Shown one piece after another: positions 7,146-15,232 of a stretch of DNA of 25,592 nucleotides. The translations under genes and the position numbers were made by a program. The notes under the pieces were generated by a model. That model was not told where the DNA came from and did not search any database. It saw only the letters and a list, made by a program, of their open reading frames with translations. Location: NCBI GenBank assembly GCA_026770585.1, contig MU646420.1, positions 138,917 through 164,508 of the forward strand, in the 5' to 3' direction. The DNA is from Baffinella frigidus (lineage: Eukaryota; Cryptophyceae; Cryptomonadales; Baffinellaceae). The stretch's first letter is position 1. Each line of letters begins with the position of its first letter.

Positions 7146-10100
7146 GTGAGCCCCTTGCCCGCCCCCAGAAGGTCATGCGGATGGCCGAGAACGCGGCTCC
7201 CTTGAGCCACCAGAAGCGGATCCCCCCACTCTGTTCTCAGATCCATGGTGAGTGAGTGCGAAGTACCTGCACCAGGTACGTGCGTCTGGCGTTGCTCGGC
7301 TACGCGGCGTGGGTGGAGCTGTCGCCAGGAGCTTTCCTCGCCACCTTGCTCTGCTCCTTCATCTTGGACCTCGTCGACGGCACGTTCCCCCCGTAGTTCT
7401 ACTCTCGCTCGCTCGCAACTAGCCCCACACAGAAAAGGGTGATGTATTACCCTTTTCACATCGTGTGTATGCCGTGGCACCATGTCCAGTCGATGACTAA
7501 GCTTCACATGCGCGCGCGTTGCTGGTGCGCCCATCGGCCGCCAGCAACCATCTCACCTCCTTCTCCCCGCGTCGCAGGCCCCATCGCTCGCGCACTCGCG
7601 CAGACCTCGCGTCTCGGGGAGCTCCTCGACGTCCTCGCTGACAATGCGGGGCGCTCCCTGGCGTGGCTGCGCTGCATCGCGCTCCGTCCGGCGTGGGCCC
7701 CCTTCGGTATCCTAGCTCTGTCCCAATATTTTTGTTCTGGCCAATTTGGTGAGACCATGCTCTTTTCCGCTCCAAAGTTGACGGGTTTGTACCACAAGTT
7801 GACGGGTTTGTACCATCCAGCATGTCAAGCTAAAAATAGTAGGTCAAACCGGGTGAAGGAGAGCTAGGTATCCTAGCCCCCATCAACCCTCAGTAGGGGA
7901 CCGAATCGCGTCTTTCGGGGCCCTGGATGTGTGTACCAGAGTGAGTCGGAATCCGACTCGCTCCTATACAAATCAAAGGAAATGAAAAAGCGGTTTCCCC
8001 CTTGTGCGGCAGGGGTGTTCATTATCGCGCTCGAGTGGGTGACCTTCCTCTCGACGCAGCTGCACTCGCGCGGGAGGTGGTCGCCTCGAGCCTCGACACT
8101 CTCTCTCTAACTGTGTCTCTCGCGCGCGCTCTCTGTCTCTTTCTCTCTTTCTCTCTTTCTCTCTTTCTCTCTCTCTCTCTCTTTCGCTCTCTCTCTCTCT
8201 CTCTCGCTGTGTTTGTCGCTGACTTTGTTCGGTTTCTCTCTCTCTTCTCTGCATCAGTAAATGTGGGCTCGCCATAAAACACATTTAGAGAACAAAAGAG
8301 AAGGTGGCCTTCCTCTCGACACAGCTGCACTCGCGCGGGAGGTGGTCACCGAAACTCGAAGCCTGGAACCTGGAACCCGAAACCCGGAAGCCCGAAACTG
8401 GAAACCGGAAATCGGAAGCCGAAACCCGAAACCCGGAATCCGAAACCCGGAATCCGGAAGCCCGAACCCCGGAACCCGGAACCCGAAACCCGAAACCCGG
8501 AACCTGAAACCCGGACCCCGGAACCCGAAACCCAAAACCCGGAACCCGAAACCCGAAACCCGCAACCCGCAACCCGGAAACCCGAAACCGGAACCCGAAA
8601 CCCGAAACCCGAATCCCGAAACCCGAAGCTCTAAACTCTAGACCTCAAACCCAGCCCCGAAACCCTCCAGCGTCGCCTGCCTAAAGCGAAAGTGGGATTG
8701 TTGATTTTCCCGTGTCCGACACCCTGTCGTGTCCAACAGGCTTATCCGGGGAAAACTGTTTTTCTTTCATTTGATGGCAACGAAAATTTCTACACAATTT
8801 GTTCTTATTAGTAATACTCAAGCATTTGTGTAGTAATTGTCGTTGCCATCAAATGAAAGAAAAATAGGTTTCCCCGGATAAAGGCACTGGAAGTCTGCGT
8901 GTCGCGTACAAATCCTGAAAGTTCACGGTCAGGCTTGAGTGGCTACACCTCAAACCCAGCCCCGAAACCCCCAGACACTGGAAGACGGCGCGGCTCGCGG
9001 ACCCCCCGTTCGTGACCGCCTACTTTGCCAACAACTTCAAGAACCCCCTGGTACCCCCCTAGGACCCTACATGAGGCCTACCTGTCGTACGATAGTCCCG
9101 GGGGGTTTGCACCCCCCTAGGACCCTACAGCAGGCCTACCCATGGCCCTACGATGGTCCTACGGGGGGGCGGGGCGTCGAGAGGGCTGCGTCCTCCTGAA
9201 CCGTTCCCGCCAGCCCACCACGTAGCTGCTGAATCGTTTAGATGGACCGTTAACCGAAGGCAGGTGCCTTCGGGAAACGGTCCATCTAAACTTTTCTGGT
9301 ACAGATTGCAATTCCACTCAGGGCAAGGGGCTTGAAATGATCCCCGGAAATCCGGGGAAGATAGGCATCGGTGGCTGCTAGCCACACGGTGGGCTTCAAG
9401 AGTTTCGGGACCCCTAGATTTAGCGGCAACGTGACCAAATTTTCATTAGTTCCTTAAAGTTAACTGCCCACAGGCAAAGTTGACTTTTGATGAAAGGTCC
9501 GTAGTCTACCGTGTGGGTGGACAGCGTACCCGCCGTTGGTGACCGCGTACTTTGCCAACACCTTCAAGCACCCCCTGGTGCCCACCAGCCTTTCCAAGTC
9601 AAGTATTTCGATCTTTTGGGAAGCCCTCTGTTTGTGCCATCCCACACAGCGGACTACGAAAGGATTTCGTGATTAACCCACAAGTTCATAACCCTTAAGA
9701 CCCTACGGCGGGAAATCCGTAGGGACAAAGGGTCGTTCCTACGGATACCCTTACTGATTCTTGGTGGCTCAGACACCAAGAACCCCCTGGTAGAGTGGTT
9801 CACGGAAAGACATGTCCGATTTCTTGATTGGGGATTTTCAAAGTTTCCGAGTTGTTTGTACCAGAAAACAAAAATGGAATCTGTTCTTTTAAAATTGCTG
9901 GTACAGAGAACCTCGAAAACTCGAATGGTTCCAATCCTGAAATTGGGCAAGTCTTCCCGGAACCCCCTGCTACCCGCCAGAAGTGAGTTCCGGGACTTCG
10001 GGAAACAGATTGCCGGGATTCCGAAGTATCTTGATCGTGTTGGAAGCCCCTGGTGTGTACCATCCACTTAACAGCCACCGGGGTCTTCACGGATGCAGTC

Positions 10101-13100
10101 CATCTAAACGACTGGTACTAGAATCTTATCCATTTGCGTTGGATTCTAACCGCATTTCCCCCGAGAATCCGGGGGGAAATGTCTTGGGTCGCTGCTAAGT
10201 GGGGGGGGGTCGCCGCGTGACCCGGGGTCGTTCCTGGTTCGCGCAAGGGGTTTCTGGTACTAATCCTTTCCGGTACATTTACCGTCCTGGTACAAACGCG
10301 GCTCGGGTTAGTCAACTGCGGTGGCCTCTTGTTCGTGGCACGATTTACTTGACTTTGGCGGGCCTCTTGTTCGTGGCAGGGGGCCGTGGGGGTCACGGGG
10401 CTGTTTGGGCTCCCGCTCTTCCTCTGGATCGAAGTCGCGCTTCCGTCAATCCCAGGTGTAGGGTGTAGAGTTGTGGGTTTGGGGGTTGGGGTTGAGTTTT
10501 TGGCTTCTCCTCTGAGTCGAGGTTGCGCCTCCGTCGCTGCCTGGTCCGTCGGACAACCCCTCGATTTTGGGGTAATCTAGCGAAGACATTGAACTTCTAA
10601 GAGATTTTGAATAAACCCTGAGTGATAAGACCTACGACCCTACGGTAGGCAACCCGTAGGGACATAAGAAGGTTCCTACGGATAAGGTAACGGAAAGGTG
10701 GCCCGAATCGGGCCAAAAATCTCTTCGTAGCCCGCTGTGTTGTGGGCTACGGTACGCCCTAGTCGGGCAACTCCTCGATTTCAGGGTAATCTGGTACAGG
10801 GGTTTCTCGCGAATAAGAACACGCACCGTCGTAGGGTCCTACGGTAGGGCTATCCCCAGGAGCATAAGACCACCCTAGGGGCGGTGCGTGTTCTTATTGG
10901 CGAGGAACCCCTGTATTGCTCTACGGTAGGCTGTAGGGTTCGTAGGACTGCGTCTCTCGTACGAGCGAGAGAGCCTAAAGAGGGTACATTCGTATGTATT
11001 TTTGCTCTCAAGCTGAGATCGATTCGGAAGGGGGCGATCGCTGCCCTGCCCTGAACAGTAAACCATTTGCAGCTGTTAACGGTGTGAGGGTGGACACCCT
11101 AATTCCGGCGTCAACCTAATTCCGGCGTTCCGTATCACCCTACGGTATTGCATACCGTAGCACCCTGCGGAATGCCGGAATGAGGTTGATTTCGGAATCA
11201 GGGCGTCCACTCCACACAGCGGGCTACGAAGGAATTTTCGGGCGCTGAGAGCCCGAGTTTCCGTTACCTTATCCGTAGGAACCCCCCCTATGTCCCTACG
11301 GATTGCCTACCGTAGGGTCCTATGTCTTATCGCTTAAGGGTTATTCGAAATCCGTTCGAAGTCCGCTGTGTGGCATAGTATCGTTCACATCTGTGTGAAT
11401 ATCCCGCACTCTCTGAGTTCGAGGAGCTTCACACGATTAGTCTCATCGCGACTTTTGCCGCCAGCTGACGACTTTTGCCGCCAGCTCACCACATTTGCCG
11501 CAAGCTGGCGACTTTTGGCGGTAGCTCACCACATTTGCCGCGAGCTGATGACTTTTGGCGGTAGCTCACCACATTTGCCGCGAGCTGACGACTTTTGGCG
11601 GCAGCTCACCACATTTGCCGCGAGCTGATGACTTTTGGCGGCAGAGGCGTTCACGCCACTGGGATGGACGCTGTTGGGGGCCACGCTTCTCGCCGGTTGC
11701 CGCCTCCGCATTTCCTTGTGTTTCGTGTGCGTGTTCTTGTTCTTGTTCTCCGTGTTCTTGATGTTCTTGTTCTTCGTGTGTCCGTGGTGTGGTCGTGTTC
11801 TTCCGTGTGTTCTTGTTCGTGTTCTTGTTCGTGTTCTCGGTGTTGCGGGTGTTCGTGTTCTTGTTCTTCTTCTTCTTCAAGCCACTGGGATGGACGCTGT
11901 TGGGCGCCACGCTTCTCGCCGGTTGCCCCCAGTCAGTCACTTTCTTTATTTTTTTGTTCTCGTATTTTTTCTTTTCTTGTTCTTGTTTTTCATCTTCTCG
12001 TTCTGTGTGTGTTCTTCGTGTGTTCTTGTTCTCGTTCGTGCGCTGGTTCTGGTTGGTGTTGGTGGTGGTGTTCGTGTTCTTCTTGTTCTTGTTCGTGTTC
12101 GTGTTTTGGTTCTGGTTTGTGTTTGTGTTTGCGTTTGTGTTTGTGTTTGTGTTCTTGTTCGTGTTCGTGTTCGTGTGCGTGTTCTTGGTGTTATGCACCT
12201 TCACGCCGCTCGGATGGACGCTGCTGGGCGCCTTTACATCCTGTAGGTTCTTCGAGCTCCCAGCATAGGCGGACACCGGAACTGGTTCTGCACGCTTCTC
12301 GCCGGTTCCCAGCTCCCGATTGCTTCTTGTTCGTGTGCGTGTTTTTGCGTTTGGGTTTAGGGTTGAGGTCGCCGGTTGCAGCCTCCCGGTTTCCTCTTAT
12401 TTGTGTTCGTGTTCTGGTTTTTGCATTAGGGAATAGGGTATCAGGGATAGGGATCAGGGGTGAGGGGTTAGGGGTTCGGGGTTAGGGGGTAGGGGGTAGG
12501 GGGTAGGGGGTAGGGGGTAGGGGGTAGGGGGTAGGGGTTAGGAGTGGGGGGTTATGGTCCCGTCGGCAAATCTTTTCGATTCGTCTCGATCCTCGGGGCC
12601 CTAAACCCCAAACTCTAAACCCTGAACCCTAAAACCTAAACCCTAAACCCAAAACCCCAAAACCCCAAACCCCAAACCCAAACACCAAAACCTCAACCCC
12701 AAACCCCACACCCTCAACCCTAAACCTTAATACCCAAACCCTAAAACCTAAACTCAAAACCCGCAACCCGAAACCCTAAATCTCAAACCCTAAACCCTAA
12801 ACCCCAAACCCTCAACCCTAAACCCTAGACCCCAAACCCCAAACCCCAAACCCCNNNNNNNNNNCCCCAAACCCCGAACCCCGAACCCCAAACCCCAAAC
12901 CCCAAACCCCAAACCCCAAACCCCAAACACCAAACACCAAACCCCAAACACCAAACACCAAACCCCAATTCCCAAACCCTGAACCCCAAAACCTCAAACC
13001 CCAAACCCCAAACCCCAATCCCTCAACCCCAACTCCCGCAGGACGCCTCTACTCCGTGGCGATCGAAATCCACTTTGTCCGGAGCTTCGTGCTAAGTCAA

Positions 13101-13133
13101 CGTGTGCCGCGCCCGGACAACAGGAGAAAGTGA
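7105..13133 (+). CDS. PIS: Phosphatidylinositol synthase (CDP-diacylglycerol--inositol 3-phosphatidyltransferase), complete, eight exons
   Basis: Joins 7105-7145, 7276-7379, 7578-7706, 8013-8076, 8975-9050, 10380-10455, 11645-11695 and 13042-13133 (TGA): 210 aa, against about 210-220 for known PI synthases. It transfers phosphatidyl from CDP-diacylglycerol to myo-inositol in the ER membrane. The CDP-alcohol phosphotransferase motif is complete: D45, D48, G49, A52, R53, G62, D66, D70. Family signatures are YVPNLIGYVRL at the N-terminus, HWK at 114-116, YFANNFKNPLG at 129-139 and GLFGLPLFLW at 145-154. Several hydrophobic segments fit a multi-pass membrane protein. Reading phase is conserved across all seven introns. 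Intron 2 has a GC donor inside the Gly49 codon. The ATG is the first plausible start; AATAAA lies 28 bases past the stop. Confidence 0.95.
7276..7379 (+). CDS. PIS: PI synthase exon 2
   Basis: YVRLALLGYAAWVELS to FILDLVDG. Acceptor CACCAG; GC donor G|GCACGT splits Gly49. Contains the first half of the catalytic motif. Confidence 0.93.
7578..7706 (+). CDS. PIS: PI synthase exon 3: catalytic motif second half
   Basis: PIARALAQTSRLGELLDVLA then DNAGRSLAWL to APF. Acceptor CGTCGCAG; donor TTCG|GTATCC. The donor GT lies inside the target duplication of a transposon. Confidence 0.93.
7712..7867. mobile_element. 156-bp inverted-repeat element, 5-bp target duplication GTATC, at a 5' splice site
   Basis: Begins CTAGCTCTGT and ends GAGAGCTAG. 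GTATC flanks both sides (7707-7711, 7868-7872). The interior contains AAAGTTGACGGGTTTGTACC, shared with the family. The left duplication begins with the donor GT of PI synthase intron 3, and the element ends in TAG directly before the second GT. Confidence 0.9.
8013..8076 (+). CDS. PIS: PI synthase exon 4
   Basis: VFIIALEWVTFLSTQLHSRG. Acceptor GCGGCAG, donor GGGAG|GTGGTC. Phase agrees on both sides. Confidence 0.9.
8095..8216. repeat. CT microsatellite
   Basis: (CT)n/(CTTT)n tract in PI synthase intron 4. It makes spurious open frames on both strands. Confidence 0.97.
8304..8346 (+). pseudogene. Ghost copy of PI synthase exon 4 end with donor
   Basis: Repeats the last 38 bases of exon 4 (FLSTQLHSRG) and the donor GAG|GTGGTC with few changes. 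It lies beyond the microsatellite, as with PI4K exon F. Confidence 0.88.
8356..8665. repeat. (GGAACCCGAAACCC)n array
   Basis: Degenerate 7-mer repeats ACCCGAA/ACCCGGA, a GC-shifted variant of the telomere-like repeats. Open frames in it are artefacts of the 7-bp period. Confidence 0.95.
8742..8881. mobile_element. 140-bp hairpin element, 4-bp target duplication AGGC
   Basis: Ends TTATCCGGGGAAA and TTTCCCCGGATAA, with further arm pairing through CTTTCATTTGATGGCAACG. AGGC flanks both sides (8738-8741, 8882-8885). AT-rich loop. In PI synthase intron 4. Confidence 0.88.
8975..9050 (+). CDS. PIS: PI synthase exon 5
   Basis: HWKTARLADPPFVTAYFANN then FKNPL. Acceptor CCCCAG; donor CTG|GTACCC. HWK and NNFKNPL are PI synthase family signatures. 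Confidence 0.93.
9045..9172. mobile_element. Degenerate TA-MITE interior, two tandem pieces
   Basis: CCCCCCTAGGACCCTACA occurs twice, with palindromic partners (GGTCCTACGGGGGG). The CAGGGGTACC termini are absent. Confidence 0.55.
9236..9291. repeat. Nested perfect hairpin
   Basis: Outer arms GTTTAGATGGACCGTT and AACGGTCCATCTAAAC enclose inner arms CCGAAGGCA and TGCCTTCGG. It could be a small palindromic element or an RNA hairpin in the intron. GTCCATCTAAAC recurs near 10098. Confidence 0.85.
9522..9580 (+). pseudogene. Ghost copy of PI synthase exon 5 end with donor
   Basis: Reads YPPLVTAYFANTFKHPL then CTG|GTGCCC, matching PPFVTAYFANNFKNPL of exon 5. Shorter AAGAACCCCCTG|GTA (9778-9791) and GGAACCCCCTGCTACCC (about 9958) pieces follow further downstream; the last has lost GT. 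Confidence 0.87.
9642..9790. mobile_element. CACACAGCGG-family inverted-repeat element, left part
   Basis: CCACACAGCGGACTACGAA start, then a CCCTACGGCGGGAAATCCGTAG palindrome and a TTCTTGGTGGCTCAGACACC end, shared with the copy at 22.8 kb. Its right boundary falls at an exon-5 ghost. Confidence 0.7.
10317..10379 (+). repeat. Duplicated 3' end of PI synthase intron 5
   Basis: GGCCTCTTGTTCGTGGCA occurs twice, at 10323 and 10361. The second copy ends in the real acceptor GGCAG; the first has GGCACG and no AG. Confidence 0.85.
10380..10455 (+). CDS. PIS: PI synthase exon 6
   Basis: GAVGVTGLFGLPLFLWIEVA then LPSIP. Acceptor GTGGCAG; donor CCAG|GTGTAG. Joined to exon 5 it gives FKNPLGAVGVTGLF. 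Confidence 0.92.
10498..10550 (+). pseudogene. Diverged ghost of PI synthase exon 6 end
   Basis: GCTTCTCCTCTGAGTCGAGG and GCGCCTCCGTC align with CTCTTCCTCTGGATCGAAGT and GCGCTTCCGTC of exon 6, including the area of the donor. It carries an in-frame TGA. Confidence 0.65.
10600..10755. mobile_element. CACACAGCGG-family element, inverse orientation
   Basis: Contains CCCTACGGTAGGCAACCCGTAG and ends CGTAGCCCGCTGTGTTGTGGG, an inverted match to the left end at 9642 and to the complete copy at 11212-11373. Confidence 0.7.
10797..10913. mobile_element. TA-MITE, second subtype
   Basis: CAGGGGTTTCTCGCGAATAA and TTATTGGCGAGGAACCCCTG ends, flanked by TA on both sides. Interior AACACGCACCGTCGTAGGG pairs with CACCCTAGGGGCGGTGCGTG. 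A half-copy of this subtype lies at 14140-14192. Confidence 0.88.
11090..11210. mobile_element. 121-bp palindromic element
   Basis: GTGGACACCCTAATTCCG at the left and CGGAATCAGGGCGTCCAC at the right, with inner GTCAACCTAATTCCGGC paired to GCCGGAATGAGGTTGAT. No target duplication was identified. Confidence 0.8.
11212..11373. mobile_element. CACACAGCGG-family element, complete copy
   Basis: CCACACAGCGGGCTACGAA at the left, TTCGAAGTCCGCTGTGTGG at the right, and an internal palindrome around CCGTAGGAACC...CCTACGG. It abuts the 11090-11210 element. Confidence 0.82.
11443..11644 (+). repeat. Tandem 20-bp acceptor-like units ending at the exon 7 acceptor
   Basis: About ten 20-bp units alternating CTGACGACTTTTGCCGCCAG and CTCACCACATTTGCCGCGAG types. 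Every unit carries a T-rich stretch and ends in AG; the last AG (GGCGGCAG) is the acceptor of PI synthase exon 7. Confidence 0.88.
11645..11695 (+). CDS. PIS: PI synthase exon 7
   Basis: AFTPLGWTLLGATLLA, with split Glu164 at the start and Gly181 at the end. Acceptor GGCGGCAG; donor GCCG|GTTGCC. Chosen because phase 1 on both sides agrees with exons 6 and 8. Confidence 0.82.
11700..12200. repeat. GTGTTCTTGTTC pyrimidine-rich minisatellite
   Basis: Irregular units of TTCTTG and TTCGTG filling the start of PI synthase intron 7. They give long spurious Phe/Leu/Val or Asn/Thr frames on the two strands. Confidence 0.93.
11872..12405 (+). pseudogene. Four ghost copies of PI synthase exon 7 and its donor
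   Basis: Copies at 11872-11926 (FKPLGWTLLGATLLAGC, donor intact), 12197-12240 (FTPLGWTLLGAFTS, donor lost), 12288-12318 (CTTCTCGCCGGTTCCC) and 12366-12400 (GTCGCCGGTTGCAGCCTCCC). The last three are progressively shorter. Confidence 0.85.
12243..12290 (-). repeat. SINE-like dispersed repeat copy
   Basis: Minus strand reads TGCAGAACCAGTTCCGGTGT then CCGCCTATGCTGGGAGCTCG, the family core, with a short AAGAACCTA tail. Confidence 0.8.
12420..13035. repeat. Degenerate telomere-like tract with assembly gap
   Basis: GGGTTAG/GGGGGTA units switch at about 12600 to CCCTAAA/CCCCAAA units. Ten N at 12855-12864 mark an assembly gap. All of it lies in PI synthase intron 7. Confidence 0.95.
13042..13133 (+). 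CDS. PIS: PI synthase exon 8 with stop
   Basis: RLYSVAIEIHFVRSFVLSQR then VPRPDNRRK and TGA. Acceptor CCCGCAG. A basic C-terminal tail is plausible for the family. Confidence 0.85.
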
Positions 13134-13161
13134 CTTTGCTGAAAGGGTCCACTTTTCGATA

Positions 13162-13167
13162 AATAAA
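13162..13167 (+). promoter_or_regulatory. Polyadenylation signal of PI synthase
   Basis: AATAAA 28 bases after the TGA stop. Confidence 0.65.
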
Positions 13168-13395
13168 CCCTAACCGGTAAAGTAAAAACACACTGGTCAA
13201 ATACCAGGGCGTTTCTGCAGAAACGCGCATTACTCCAGCTTCGGGAAACTTGTTTCGAGGACACTGCGGCCCTGCCTAAACCACCCTCTGCGAGTGAAGC
13301 CTCGCTCCTCGTGGCTCGTGAGGGTGACCACTCCAGGCTGGAAGAGGGAGAATTTTAAATGTGGGGTTGTTAGATTTTGTACCAGTCACGGGCGG

Positions 13396-13441
13396 GTTTG
13401 GACACGTAGCTGCGGGATATCCCATAGCTACGTGTCCAAAC
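13396..13441. repeat. 46-bp palindrome
   Basis: GTTTGGACACGTAGCT and AGCTACGTGTCCAAAC around a GGGATATCCC centre. Weak outer pairing (AAATGTG.../...CACATTT) suggests it is the core of a larger inverted-repeat element at about 13350-13505. Confidence 0.85.
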
Positions 13442-13674
13442 GCGACTATTCGTGTGAAAATAACTTCACATCCCTTCAAAATTACTACACATTTAAGGAA
13501 TCCCTGTTTTAAAATAGTCACATTTCTAGCCTCGAGTGGGAAGGTCGTCGGAATCCCGAGGCGGGCCGGGCCGGGCCCGTTGAGCAATTGGATTTCGATT
13601 TCTCTCAAATCTGCCTGGAAGCATGTGTCGGAGTTCCCCACATTCCCGGAGGCCGCGTTCCCCTCCAGTTCCTA

Positions 13675-13792
13675 CAGGGATACCTCGTTCATAAGAAACC
13701 AGCCCCCCCTAGGACCCTACAGTAGGCCTATGCCTAGGGCCCTATGGTGGTCCTAAGGGGGGCGGCAGTTTTTTCTGAGCGAGGTACCCCTC
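13675..13792. mobile_element. TA-MITE (CAGGGGTACC family)
   Basis: CAGGGATACCTCGTTCATAA start and GAGCGAGGTACCCCTC end, flanked by TA on both sides. Interior CCCCCCCTAGGACCCTACAG as in other copies. Confidence 0.88.
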
Positions 13793-14019
13793 TAGCGCCC
13801 CGTGAGATGGCTGCCATGAGCCTGAGCTTTCCGCAGTCGTGCTTCCAGATCAATACTCGCTGCCCCCCCTCATCGCGGTACGAGAGACGGTGAGAGTGCT
13901 GGCGCATTCCGGGTCCGTGTCTACCACTACTCCACACTGCCACGTTTTTTGTTTCCGACAGGGTCACGAGCCTGCAAGGGTGGTCCACAGTCCTCAGCTT
14001 TGGAAATAGGCTTACTGTG

Positions 14020-14135
14020 CAGGGGTACCTCGCTAATGAGAAACTGCCCCCCCCCTAGGACCACCTTAGGGCCCTGGGCATAGGCCTACTGTAGGGTCCT
14101 AGGGGGATTGGTTTCTTATGAGTGAAGTACCCCTG
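14020..14135. mobile_element. TA-MITE (CAGGGGTACC family)
   Basis: CAGGGGTACCTCGCTAATGA and TATGAGTGAAGTACCCCTG ends. The right flank is TA, the left TG. A half-copy of the 10797 subtype follows at 14140-14192. Confidence 0.85.
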
Positions 14136-14264
14136 TAGGCTTACAGTAGGACCCTAGGGCGGTGCGTGTCATTATTTGTGAGGAAACTCTGTATCTGCAT
14201 CTTGGATGCTTTCGAAAACATAAAACATAAGTTTGCAAGAGCCACGAGCTCGTGATGCGTCCCT

Positions 14265-14495
14265 TGGTGCGTCTCGAGTGGGCGTCCTCTAGATCCTTGA
14301 GGTTTTGATTTCTTCCTACATAGCGCAACGCCACGCCCTTTCGTCGAAAGGATCTACAGAAAAAGATAAACGACTCGTCAAATCGACGCTTCAAATCGAA
14401 TCTGGAAGCATCACTTTTTGCTGAAAAAGTTCCAGTGTCCGCCTATGTTGGGAGCACGAAGAACTTGGGAGCTCGAAGAACCTGGGAGCTCGAAG
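14265..14495. repeat. Two SINE-like copies in opposite orientation
   Basis: Minus-oriented copy at about 14265-14360 (AGATCCTTGAGGTTTTGATT...CTTTCGTCGAAAGGATCT). Plus-oriented copy at 14425-14495 (AAGTTCCAGTGTCCGCCTAT, then three near-repeats of GGGAGCTCGAAGAACCT as tail). Confidence 0.75.
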
Positions 14496-14559
14496 AATCA
14501 ACAACCCAAAAAATCTCAACCAGCATGGCCACCGTGCATTTCCCTCCAATGCGGCCTGC

Positions 14560-14662
14560 TTTGACCCCTAAAACCCAAACACCGAACCCTAAACCCTCAA
14601 CCCTAAGCCCTCAACCCTCAACCCTACACCCTCAACCCTCAACCCTCAACCCTAACCCGGCA
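14560..14662. repeat. CCCTCAA/CCCTAAA tract
   Basis: Degenerate 7-mer repeats. They are followed by an acceptor-like CCCGGCAG (14655-14662) and about 58 open codons to TGA at 14834 that I do not recognise. Confidence 0.85.
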
Positions 14663-15216
14663 GTATCGGCGCTCTCTCGTCGTTCCCCATCTTCCTCTTG
14701 TCCTATCCTCGTTCCTGTTTCCACATGCTCGGAGAGAATTGTAACAAACCTGTCCAGCGTGTAGAGTGCGCATGGCTCTCTTGGTCCTGCTCGGACCCTA
14801 CAGTGTATGTTTTTTTATGCGCGACGTTCCTCTGAAGTGAAGTAGGAAGGACCAGGCACCAGGCTCTGCCAGGGAGTACGGGCTCGTGGAGCGTGGAAGC
14901 AAGCTTTATTTTACGACCTTCAGGATTGATTCGATCCCACCATAGCCGGGCACCTCGCCCTTCCGTGGAACGATTCGGCAGAACCGTCTAGGTCTAAAGG
15001 GTGGTACAGGTGTGTGAGATATCCCAACGTTGAAAGCGCGGAGAGGACCCGTCGGCCACACTAGGGATTAGGGGTTTGGGTTTAGGGTTTAGGGGAGCTC
15101 AAGAGGGAGGCGAGTGGGCATCAGACGTGCCGATTGGCATACACGAAACGCGTGTGGGCAGACACATCTCCTAGACAAAACGCTTGCATGGAAACAGCGC
15201 AAGAAAGCACAGAAGC

Positions 15217-15222
15217 TTTATT
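15217..15222 (-). promoter_or_regulatory. Polyadenylation signal for the minus-strand gene
   Basis: AATAAA on the minus strand just after the TAG. A second one lies at 14905-14910, in a similar AATAAAGCTT context. Confidence 0.55.
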
Positions 15223-15232
15223 CATCACTTGA

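Noticed and set aside
8254-8641. Frames of NPKPETRNP or GFGFRVPGS type
   Set aside because: 7-bp repeat units give all three frames the same 7-residue periodic peptide; not a gene.
11566-12485. Open frames up to 296 aa rich in Phe/Val/Leu/Ser/Cys (plus) or Asn/Thr/Lys (minus)
   Set aside because: Period-driven frames of the GTTCTTGTTC minisatellite; the real coding content is only exon 7 at 11645-11695.
15180-15232. SECIS element right after the TAG (GTGATGAATAAAG)
   Set aside because: ATGA is present, but the unpaired AA is not at the required distance and no matching GA on a closing stem was found; AATAAA overlaps it.
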